Of a stretch of 45,832 nucleotides of DNA, positions 1 to 10,500 are shown one piece after another (positions within the stretch are counted from its first letter, which is position 1; each line of letters starts with the position of its first letter). Below the pieces are notes generated by a model, which saw nothing but the letters and a program-made list of their open reading frames with translations, did not search any database and was not told where the DNA came from. The stretch spans positions 820,278 through 866,109 of the forward strand of contig FN648619.1 of the NCBI GenBank assembly GCA_000310025.1, read 5' to 3'. Source of the DNA: Ectocarpus siliculosus. Taxonomy: Eukaryota; Sar; Phaeophyceae; Ectocarpales; Ectocarpaceae. A program made the translations under genes and the position numbers.

Positions 1-924
1 CCCGGACCCCCCCCTGCCTTGCGATGCTTGGTCCACCTCCGTGTGGTTTGCTTGGTCCTAACATATATTTGCTTATTTTTAAAAACGGATATATTCGGGC
101 TGTTGCATTGGGTCTAAGTTAACAGACGATTCGCACAGAGAAAGGATCGTTCTCTCCATGTCGGCTTAGGCTTGCGTTTTGATGTCGACCATGCCCAACG
201 CTTCCTCCACGTCATCAGCACATGCGGCAGACGCAGTTGCCCCCCCGGACGAAGCGCTTATGCAACCCCAGCACTGCAGCCCACAGCTTCGAAGCGTGCA
301 GCGTGGAAGCGTGCAGCGTGGGCTTTGTGTGTTTTATATTATTTGCATCGACCGCTAACCTGCTGACCGATGAAAATACGTCAGTCTCAGCGCGACTGAA
401 AGCACAAATACATGTATTTGTGTATTCTTGGGTTTGATACCTTTCGATTCTCGTCTGCTGCTGCGATGTGGTGCCATGGAACGATACGAAAGAGTAGATC
501 ACGTGTGAACGTCTACAACAGTAGTAGTCTGAATTTTTATGGGACAACAAGAAATTCTTGGCCATATATTGTCGAGGCACAACATACGTGGAGGCAAAAC
601 ATACGTGGTACGGCATGGCTCCGCCCGCACTCAACGACGAAGTTGACCTTCACAATTCAGTATAATATTGGCAAATAATTCGTGAAATATTGGCAAATAT
701 TACCAAGCTTTCATCGGAAGCATTGTCATATTCGAGCATCGGGCAATGGGAACGAAATGGCTCTTGCCAAAGTCTTCCTCTCTTGCGAGGGTACGTAGTG
801 CTACTATAGAATGTCGCCATTTCCTTTTTCCTGGACAGGGAAACATGAACACAATCTCCCTCCTTGTTTCTGAAAGCTTGAACAACCCATTGCCGTGTGT
901 ATCTTTCCGTTGCGCTATCATTAG
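1..924. other. no recognisable gene; upstream part of the PC-esterase locus
   Basis: I see no convincing exon here on either strand. The missing 5' exons of the PC-esterase gene could lie here or left of the window. A short direct repeat (agcgtgcagcgtgg, twice in a row) sits near 295-322. From 881 the first unit of the 159-bp tandem duplication begins. The open frames at about 220-680 and 746-1255 have no coding character and seem to be chance openings, partly kept open by the duplicated DNA. Confidence 0.5.
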
Positions 925-1198
925 GAGCGTACGCCAAACGAAGTCTTGGAGGACATGGCCTCCAAGTTCACCTTCCATTTCATTGGCGACAGTACCATCC
1001 GCAGACTCGGGGAGAGCTTCGTGTCAATATTCACAGGACAACAACCCATTGCCGTGTGTATCTTTCCGTTGCGCTATCATTAGGAGCGTACGCCAAACGA
1101 AGTCTTGGAGGACATGGCCTCCAAGTTCACCTTCCATTTCATTGGCGACAGTACCATCCGCAGACTCGGGGAGAGCTTCGTGTCAATATTCACAGGAC
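881..1198 (+). repeat. identical 159-bp tandem duplication covering the GDS exon of the PC-esterase
   Basis: Bases 881-1039 and 1040-1198 read as the same 159-bp unit, with no difference seen by eye. Each unit holds a pyrimidine-rich acceptor ending in TAG and the start of the exon with the GDS motif (FHFIGDSTIRRL). Only the second unit runs on to the donor at 1257. The first unit runs back into intron sequence and meets an in-frame TAG, which is the second acceptor. The unit is 53 codons long, so it does not shift the frame. Perfect identity points to a very recent event or an assembly duplication. Confidence 0.9.
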
Positions 1199-2785
1199 AA
1201 GGATCAAAACACGACATGGTTCACAGCGACTTGGACTTCTCTACAGGGAACCTAGAGGTGCGCAAGTTGCTCCCATGAAGGTACAAGCAGCTAGAGATGA
1301 CACGCTTTCATTCCGATCACCGTTGTAGCTATTGTTAGCTTGCCTGCGCACCGCCGTGGATTGCTGTCGTACCTCTTATTAACTGATTGGAGACTGTGGT
1401 TTTGAAGTCGGGCACCCTTCTCATGATGCGGTTGAAACTCACATATATTGCGTGGTATCTCCGACCTTTCTCCGACGCTGCCGAGCGCGTCTTCCGTGAA
1501 GCACTACGGGAAGAAGCTCCCGACCCCTCGGTGATGGAACCATTGAAACGTTAAAACGTCAAGACGCGCACAATATCTCTGTGGGTCACTCCCACACTTC
1601 CGACCGAACGTCTTCTGTAGAGCCCACAAGGCCGTACGTTAGGCAGGATATATGCAGCGCAGGCAACGAAATATATGAGTATTAAGAATGGTGGTGCAAG
1701 GCTGTTTCGCCTCTAAACTGCTATAGGCGTTTAGGCTATTATTACCTAGCCGAGGGTCGTTCAAGGCATATATTGTTTGTTCGACGATCACTTTCGGTTG
1801 GGCATTGCTGCACCATTTCCTTGGAGCAAACTGTGCCCGGCGAGCGTATGTCAGCGAGCGTTGTATATCCCGCCGCCTAGGGCGAGGTGATGAAACCGGA
1901 CTATAGGGAAGATCCGAGTCGACACACGGGGCTGTCCTCGGTATCTTATACTGCACGACTCAGACATCGTCAAACCTAGGTTGACTAACGAAATGTCTGG
2001 CGCGTTTCCCGGACTTCCTAAAAACCCAGACTCGCTTTTACTGGGCACCCTTCTGTTTCGGGTCTGAGAGTGTTGGCGCGAAACTGGCGACCGTCATGGA
2101 CGGAGTGAAAACTGCGAAGAGGGGCGACAAGCGCACAGTTATCATCACAGCATTTGGAGTCCACGACTCGTATGAGCTACCGCTGCTAGTCAAGGGGAGT
2201 GCGAGCACCTCGTACATGGACGCCCTCCCTCCAGACTTCGTTGACAATGGCAGTGTGAGGACCGCCACCCTTGGCGCTTGTCAGGCCACCACCGCCCAGC
2301 TTGTACAAGCAGCTGCTGCGAAGGTGATGGCATGGGCCGACCCGACCGCGGAGAAGGGGCAATGGTCGAAGGCGGTGCACGCCTCGCCGAACACTACCAC
2401 CAGGAGTACGACGGAAACGAACGGGGTTTCGTTTTCATTCGGAGCGCCTGGGACAACAGCGGCAACGGACCCCACACCCCCGCTGGTCTTTCTCATGCAA
2501 AACAACAGATACCCTCCAAACTCTCCGGAAGATAACTACCTCGAAGAGCTCCGTCGAATACAGCGAGGAGAGGTTCAGGAGTGGGAGGCAGGCGAGGGCA
2601 ATGAGGACGCTGAGGGAGGCATATATCTTGTGGACGACAGCGTTAGTCTCTTCCGCAACCTATCATGCTACCGCGAACGCAACCCCATCCACTTCCATGA
2701 GCCCGTGAAACTCGTGGAAGGAAAGATGCTTTGGGACCTGCTTGCACTCGTCGAGCGCGAGAGCGCATCGCCTCTCGTCCCCTGA
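1084..2785 (+). CDS. PC-esterase / GDSL-like acyl-esterase family protein, 5' end missing
   Basis: Two well-supported exons join in phase 0. Exon 1084-1257 follows a TATCATTAG acceptor, carries HFIGDSTIRRLGESF, and ends at a GTGCGC donor after a DLDFSTGNLE segment. Exon 2030-2785 follows AAACCCAG, opens with RFYWAPFCFGSE, carries VIITAFGVHDSY and ends at TGA. The GDS serine block followed by 'WAPF' and 'G.HD' blocks is the order seen in PC-esterase (TBL/CAS1-like) domains, which act on acyl groups of glycans in the secretory pathway. About 310 residues are visible. The C-terminal half has a Thr/Ser/Glu-rich linker, then ERNPIHFHEP, where the family's DxxH catalytic pair would be expected; I see the His but no clear Asp. 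Upstream exons (signal or membrane anchor) were not found. Family assignment is by motif recognition, moderately sure; substrate unknown. Confidence 0.65.
1408..1529 (+). CDS. possible extra PC-esterase exon
   Basis: A phase-0 segment lies between the two stronger exons. Its acceptor is GTTTTGAAG before 1408 and its donor would be CCCTCG|GTGATG after 1529. It reads through RLKLTYIAWYLRPFSDAAER and on into REALREEAPDPS. The 'Y.AWYLRPFSD' string resembles the 'FYWAPF' string that opens the next exon, so this may be an inserted or duplicated copy of the same block, an alternative exon, or a relic. If the donor is not used, the frame stops at TAA 1552-1554. Both splice signals are weak. Confidence 0.35.
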
Positions 2786-4786
2786 TCGGGTGGCGTGGGT
2801 TCCGATGGTGTCGGTGGTGCTGATCGCCGTTTGGTGATGTTTATTTTATTGTTGTGTGGATATGTCCTTGGGTTTTATGTTGCTGTTGTCATCTGATGAA
2901 ACGCTTGGGCTCCTGCGTGCCGGCAACGACTGATAGAGGTGGACATTTGGTGTTGAGGCGTGGCCAGTTCATGTATGCGATACTTTCGAAGGAATATTGA
3001 GGGCGTAACTCGCCCGATCCTGTGCATGTGGAATTTAGACAAAAGTGTTTCGAAATAAATGCATTCACAATGGTGTGATGGATAGTAGACAAAGTACTGT
3101 ATGTATCTGTAAATGAGTTCACATTGGTTTGAGCACACGTGCTCGTAGGTATCCGCGGACAATTTCCGCCGTCCACATCATCAGCGGATCTCTTGGTTGG
3201 CGCTCGTGGAAACGTTATTGGCGTCAGAAGGCAAAAACGTGTGAAGAAGGGTAGAAGCCCATGAGTTACGACGACAGTTGATTTGGTCGCGGTATCAAGG
3301 TTTAGGGCAAGATTTCTCAAGAGGACCTGGATTGTATGTGTGAAAAATATCTTTGATGTGTCCTCCGGCGCGACCGTATCGTGTTTGAGTCTTTACACAT
3401 GGTTTTATAGTTGAAAATACCGGACAACAGGCATTCGTCAAATGCACCCCCGGAGCAAAAAAAATTGACAGGTGGTCAGTTGGTGTGTTTCCTACTGTTA
3501 ATGTAGGCCGTCGCATGAATGTCAGAAACGTGTCGGGGACCTGGCACGACAATTATTCTTTCTACTGTAGTTTCATTCCGAAATCGAAGTAACTGAGTCT
3601 GTTTTGGTATCTATTACGGGTGAGGACAGGTTCCAACAAGACTGTTTTTGTGGCGTTTTGTTTTGGTTGGTCATTCTAGAGGCGCTTAACAACGATGCAG
3701 AGTCGGTGGATCGATGTATCATATCGATAGATCAATGAAGCGGTTGATTCCTCTGTGGAAGCGTCCGCCCCCAAAATGAACGTTGTTTAATACGAGTGAG
3801 TGACTCTTGTTTTCGCTTGGTCCTCGAAGAAGGTGTGAAGTCAACAGCGATAAACGTTGGGAGAATGGTTGCGTAGCCTGCAGCATGTCGACGTTTCGTC
3901 GAATCCATTATGGCAATTGGTTTCTCCGTCGCTGTCTTGCACGTTGTGTGTTGCGCGTCGTGAAGATTTTCTAAGATATGCATACATTGCAAGCAACGAG
4001 AGGGGCTGGACCAACGCCCTTTTCTCGGTTCAAACTGAAGGCATACGCAGAACGCAGAAGGAAAGACATCCGAAATATAGTAAGGCTCGGCATTTTTTCC
4101 ACCTTCGGTGCATCTCCAGCTGGAGCGTTCAAACACGCATCGAAACATGCAGCCGGGTCCTGGACAGGACGGTACGCAACAACGCACGCGCATATACAAA
4201 TCACAAACTACGTGCGTCGGGCACGTCAGTATGAATACTGTACGTTTGCCAGAGGGCTTCAACATATGCGTTGAGGTTCCAGAGCCAAGCGCGAAAAGAT
4301 GTATGGGACTCCAAATCTCCTATGAGTGTCCATAGGACAACACCTGTTCACACCTGTTCCGACCTAGCGCGTAGAACAGTGATACCCTGCACCTGATGAA
4401 GTTGAATTCACTCACACACCAACCCAAGGGGCGTGAAAAACTCTTCGAGTCTCCGACTCTTCAACAGTCCATCTCGAGGTAAAGATTCTCGAATCGGAGC
4501 GCTGCGTAGAGAAGCAGAACGCCGCGCACAACAGTGGGAAGAGCATAGATACCTACAGCAAGTAGTACGTGAAACCGTCAGATGGGGGGGGGGGGCGGGG
4601 CTCATCTGTGGCCTGGACAATAGACAACCACACCCAAAGCAAGGGGCCATTCGACGACGAGCTTTTGACTGTCGCGGGCGACCGTACTAGCCGCTGCAAT
4701 CGAAACCAGAACCTCTCCGGCCGCGCACGATTGCGGACCGGACAATAATCGCGCTCATTGCACGTGTCCCGAACACGCCGAAGTGG
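2786..4786. other. spacer between the PC-esterase and SNF2 gene 3' ends; no gene supported
   Basis: The two flanking genes converge here (tail to tail). Open frames at 3857-4234 (+), 3732-4265 (-) and 4433-4690 (+) overlap each other in several frames and show no motif or splice context that I can defend. A run of 13 G with a following G cluster lies at about 4585-4600. A short repeated phrase (cacctgttc) occurs at about 4340-4360. 3' UTRs of both genes presumably fall in this interval. Confidence 0.5.
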
Positions 4787-7533
4787 CTACACAGATTTGC
4801 CGGTGTTTGCATTCGAGCTCGGCTTGTCGCGGTTCAGGCCGAAGAATTCGTCGTATTCTCCGACTTTGAGATGCCTGGCATCTTCTCGGGCAAGGCTGCC
4901 AGCCGGCCTGCGCATCGGGGGCGAGAGAAAACGCCAGCACGGGAGGGAGGGTGCTGTCGTAGAGACAAAAAGTCGTTCCCCGCAGGCGATGTCATATTGT
5001 CGGCGATGTTACATAGTTGTGGTTGGTGTCGACCGGTCGTCATCGCGGGACGAAACGCAATATTTGGCAAGTGAGTACGTCACACTAGTTGCTGGGTACG
5101 GGGAAGAACGACAGAAACAGAGGCGGGACAAATCGTATTTCATTATTTCAACCGGAGCTGTGTACCAGACGGGAAGACGAAATTGGCGGCGTCCGAAATT
5201 CCCGACAAGATCTATCACCTGTTCAATCGGGAAGAATACATTTACTTCGCGTCCATCCACAGCTATCAACACCTTGCACCCGCTCGGAAGGACCTGCAAC
5301 CCGTTGTGCCGACCAACAATATGCCAACCAACTCACCCGCCCTGGGCATTGAAGAGACTGGAGCCAGCGGAGCCTCCGCCACGTGCCTGCATTTTCCGCA
5401 TTGCAAGGATCCGTGTCTCCACCGAGTCTGCCAGCACTAGCTTGGTCACCTGAACGGAAAAGGTTAGGGAATGCACCCACGCTTTGTCAGGGAAAAAATT
5501 CACAACAAATAGCACCCACGCGAGATATCTCTTTCTCTGTACCTTTGGTCTCGGCCTCACAATGATTCTCTACATAAACTGGTGTGCCAAAGGAGCTCAG
5601 AAAAGTATCATGAACCTCACCAACAGTTTCTGGGAGCATAGTACGACCAATAGGGCGACGATACATGCATGAATTCAACGAAGGTAGTCGCAAGTTTGAA
5701 AAATGAAAAACTCATTTTTCACTCTTCGTGTTTTATGAATTGGGGATTCATTCAATCTTGGTCTTCGGGAGGCAAATGTCCCGTGGGCGACAGAAGATAG
5801 CGCAAAACCTGGACCGATAGTCAAAGCTCGATTTCTCCACGGCACTAAGAACGGCAATGCCCATAAAAGTGGCGTTGAAACCGCCTGGGCGAGAGTTTTC
5901 CGACAGGGTATCGTGTGTATCGTGTTATGCATGCACCCTCTTCATCGTGGCATGTGACAGCTTTGAAATCGATCCAGGGGGTGTGAAAGCTTGTGTCACT
6001 TACGGAATGCGGCTTACACCTACCGTGACGGGGCGGGTCTGTCCCAGGCGGTGCACCCTGCCGATCGCCTGTTTCTCCAGGGCCAGGTTGAGCATCTGCG
6101 TTAGCAAAAGTAGTAGAGGCAGCTCCGAATATTAATATTCACTTGAGAAAGTAATATTTTCAATGATGCATATTCTTCCGTTGGTTGCTGGACCACGCAC
6201 AGCTTTGACATAACGGGCAAACATGTGAACCCTTGGAAGAACCCAGGATCAACAAAAAAACAACGTGCATTCTTCCAAGCGGCATGCATGCCCTACACCC
6301 CGACCGTTTACGAGGTGTCGTTTCGTTCGGTCTTCGCCTAGCCTACGAAGAGCAATCGGAAAACGGGCAAGAACAGATCGGATGGAGTGAATTCCACGAA
6401 GAAAAAAGTGAGAAAGCGCTTCGCCGCCCATTCCTCTCTGGTAAAATATATGATTCACTCCGCGTACCCGCGGCTATCATATGATAGAGAAAAAGAGGGG
6501 CGTTTTGCGGTGCTCTGTCTGTTCGCTTGTAAACATACGGACAAACCTCAGACTACAATAATAGCGGAGTCACTTCTAGGACCAACATAGCAGCAAGCCT
6601 AGAGACCGAAGAAAACCAAGAAACCAAGAGCCGAACATTACAATTGCACGCCCCCGCTGGACGTCAAGATCGAACAGCATACTACTGACCCCCGCTGGAC
6701 GTCAAGATGGAACAGTATATTCAACTTAGCCAACCGGGCGAACGCAACCGGGGAAAGGGCGAGAACAACCCATTCGAACGAAGAACCCGAGAGCATCCAT
6801 CGAGGCCAATCGCGGACGAACAAGCCGGCAGAAGAAGCTTTAATTTCACAGCAACCTCTGCCATGCGGTGAAGTAACGTGTGGCTTGATGAGATGGGTGA
6901 TGCAAGTGATCGCTCGTTCGAGCAAGAGATATCCGAGTGTCCTTCGCTCACCGGTTCGAGCAGGAAGACGTGGTTGGCCTGCGTGAGGTTGATCCCCACG
7001 GCCCCAGCACGAACCGACAGCAGAAAAACCGTCGTTGGGGGGTCGTTCGCGAACGCCTTTGTTTTCGAGAAAATCAAAACATGAAATGAACACGAAATGG
7101 ACTAGGTTGACGTCGGTTAGGGGAGTGAGGCGTAAGAGTGCGTCGACTTGGAAAAAGAGATCAGGGGCAGCAACAGTCGAGAGGTTCGACCCGACAGCAG
7201 GTCTGCCGATATTTTCGAGATCAAGCTGTTCGAGTCGGCGTGTGAGTCAATCCACAGGGCTGCCCTCGACATATAGTCCTTGCGTGTAGCGTGGTATCGA
7301 GCATGGAACCGGGATAACGTGTGATAACGTGTGCAGCAGTAGCGCGTTCCGGAGGAAAAACTGCAGCACGAAATAATTGTCGTTTGCGCTTGAACAGTTG
7401 TGGTTTCGTGAAGAGAATCGGTGCGCTGCTTCCTCGTCATGCTGCACGTGAGTGTGCGGAACTGGAAGCCGCGCTTGGGCAGGGCGTGCTTGAGCCACTC
7501 CAGGGAGGAATTGTACTGCGAGAACACCAGGCT
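4787..7533 (-). CDS. SNF2 gene, helicase C-terminal lobe and C-terminus (5 exons)
   Basis: Exon 7533-7396 has motif IV (SLVFSQYNSSLEWL) and the 'R.LTCSMTRKQR' stretch, equivalent to 'LDGS...QR' in SNF2 proteins. Exon 7056-6952 has motif V (LLSVRAGAVGINLTQANHV) and ends at EP|GTGAGC. Exon 6095-6024 has motif VI (QAIGRVHRLGQTRPVT). Exon 5449-5337 has the VLADSVETRILAMRKMQ brace helix and ends in phase 2 at GTGAGT. Exon 4907-4787 completes the Gly codon, reads HLKVGEYDEFFGLN and stops at TAG 4789-4787. That FFG-type ending is typical of RING-containing SNF2 proteins. All catalytic motifs are intact here. The junction 7812/7533 relies on a weak acceptor (ACTTCAAG); an alternative AG lies 14 bp upstream. 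Confidence 0.85.
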
Positions 7534-10500
7534 CTTGAAGTGGGATCCTACCGGAGAAGGGGTACAATTTAGACAAGGCGGTGCTTGAATGAACCGTATA
7601 ACGCCAATAGGTATCTAATGCTAGTCTTGACTTCACGAGGGGTTGGCCCAATCGTGTAAAATAAGTATTGCCACTTGATGCACGAACGAAAGTGTCGCTG
7701 AGAGTTGGGAACAGAACGTTGAAGTTGATCCCGCCATGTGTTTGCCTACGGAACCATCGACCAAAGCTACCACCAACGGTATCAACAACAACAACAACGA
7801 CAACAACAAACATTGGCTTGGATGTCGGCCAGCTTTTCCACCAGCGCCTTGAGCTTCGTCTCCATCATCACGCCCGGCCCTGAGGCACCGAAAGCGCACG
7901 TATGTACCCGGGAGGAAAGTGAGGGGGGGTTAGTCACGTGATTGTGTATCCTTCCAGCGGTCTTTTTCGTCATAGTTGGTGCTGTCACTGGTGGACATTG
8001 TCTCGCTCCGGTGCGGTTCCCGCTGCCATTCGTGTGTAAGATGTCATCGTCTTTGGTGTCGCGCGAGCAGTTCCCGTTGCTCCCGCTTCCTGACGATATG
8101 TTGCACAAGGGACGATATGCCCTCTCATCAACCGATAACCCTACGAGCGATTGCAACAGGTAACATCCAACGCCATCTAGGCCCTCTCGTCCCTCTCGAA
8201 AACGTAAAACGCACGAATAAGAACAAATAAGCACGTTCTTACTGTTGTCGCTGCCGTTTCCGCCCGCCGACGACCCGAAGTCGCCACCACCGCCACCGAT
8301 GGGAGTGAGGTCGCCAAGCGTCACCGTCTTCTTGCACTTGGGACACGGCCCCTCGTCATCGTCGTCGCCCTTCGCCAACGCTCCAGCGATACACGCCTGG
8401 AAGACAGTCGAGTGGGAGGTGAGCGGTGGAGGAGGCGCTCATAGTTTTGCACCGCCCGGCCTCTCGGCTAAGGTGGAGTTTGGTACCGTTCGCTTGTTGG
8501 TCGGAGCTCCCTCAGGCACATATCCTCTGAATGGATCTAGTATGGCCGATCTACATGCCGTATTTTCGATACGTCTTTGACAAATTTAACACACGTTAGC
8601 ACCTCGAACCTCGGCTGGAAAGTCACGTGCTCTCAGGCGTGCACCTGGTTGTAGTAGGGCTTTGCGCATGATATCGAAACTTTCGCTCCACATGTATTCG
8701 CCTCCCAACAGCCCGGCCGCAGTACTACTGAACCAATCTGGCGGAAAATGAGCAAGACCTTGAACTAGCGGCCAGATTTCTTCAAAGCATAGACTAGTGC
8801 TCTTGTCAGCAAATACCTACGGTTAGGTTCGGTAATTTGACCGCATTCCCGGGGAAGTTCCTTCCCGTGGTTAGTGTCACGTGGTAGAACGCTTTCCTCA
8901 GGCTCGCCGATGCCAAATACATACTTCGAGGACCACAAGGGCGGAGGGTACCCGGCAAACTACGAGTACCGTAAGAACCGGAAGATATCACCCCCCCCCC
9001 ACTAGCTATACAGTAGACTGAATTTCAAATCTCGATTGCTTCACAACCAAGTGGGTGCGGAAGGAGCCCGAAAGATCTACGGAGAACCCTCGGCGGGACG
9101 TTTCCAAAACCACCATCTTTGGTGTTGGCCCCGAGCGTAATCCATCGAGCTTTGAAAATCAGTCTAGGAGGGTACGATATCTCCGCCTCCTCGCGGTGGT
9201 CACGTCCGCCGTGTGCAATGCTACCGGAAGCCCTGGAGCCCACTCCCAAGCCACAGCTGTTTGTATACATTGCCAAGGTTGTTACATTGCTGCAACAAAG
9301 GAGTAAAGACAATGGCTATAGTAGCTATTCGGAGATCTACTACGACTTCCCGGAAGCCTACACGGGCTATACTAATCACCGAACCTGGCAGAAGGCGTGA
9401 CCGCACTCCGTCTTCACAGGGGAGTCCAAGAGCTCGTGGCATACCGAGCAGAACGCGTCCAAGGAGTCGGCGAGCTTTTTACCCCGATCATCGCTCTCAC
9501 TGCCGTCCACTTCTTCGCCTTCCGTGTCTAACTATTCGCGTTTTTCCCAGCCACCCTCTGTCGGTGTTTTGGCAGGCTCGTAGAGGAGTAGTTGGCCGCC
9601 AGAGCACGCCTGCAGCAAAGAAAACGCGCGAACACACCCGGGGGGAAGAGGCAGAGACAGGGACAGATATTGCAAGGAGAAAATTGAGGTAGCAGGGACA
9701 CACACGTTACTCGTGTCACCCCGAGATAAAACGCCAAAATCGTGGGAAGTAGGTGTTCAATTCGCTCTTCGCAACATTAGTGCTCAAGTTCAAGCTGAGT
9801 CCGCCGGCGACATGCAGCATGAAGTCCAGGCACAGGTCCTTTTCACGGTGTCTTTTTTGTCCTGATCGAATTGTTTCAGGCAAAAAAAGTGTGGATCCTG
9901 GCGGTCTGGTCGGTGAAAACGTGCCTAATGAGGCCTAACCCCTTGTTGCAGGGGCAAGCGAGCAGGAAGAGTGCGGGGAGATGCCGAGAGCTCCGAGGCA
10001 CGACCGCGCCGGCCGAACATGGACCATAGGATCGCCGGCTGTTGTTGTTCGACTTCGCATTTACCCGACGGACCACAGTGGCATGAACGTCAGGAGAGAA
10101 GGGATTACAATAGGAGGTCAACAAGAGACACACCAGCCGGACTACACCGCACAGGGGACGGAAAAGCAGGGAAATGGTGGGGGGGGAGGGGGGGCTTGCG
10201 GAGGCGGGGCGGAGTGACCCATCTAGAAGACGTTGCGTTCTCAGTGGCGGGTCTCAAACCCCCCGCGACCTACCGCTGATACATTCAATCACGCTGGCGT
10301 ACCGTTACAAACGTTGTCACACCTGCCGGAACTTGCTGAGAAGAGTGAGTACTGCCATGGTGTGAGAGCCCCGCACGTTCAAGACCCGCCAGCGCACCGC
10401 CCTGTATTATTTCTGGATGGTGTTCTCGAAGTCGTGGTAGGCCTCGAGCTCCTTCGGCGGCGGGGTCAGAACCTCCACCTGTGCCCTCAAAAACAGTAAC

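Noticed and set aside
9756-9840. Possible SNF2 exon (LCLDFMLHVAGG) between the TAA exon and the RING exon
   Set aside because: An exon giving phase 0 to 1 is expected here, but this one lacks a usable donor and the usual 'C.HP' motif, so it was left out of the model.
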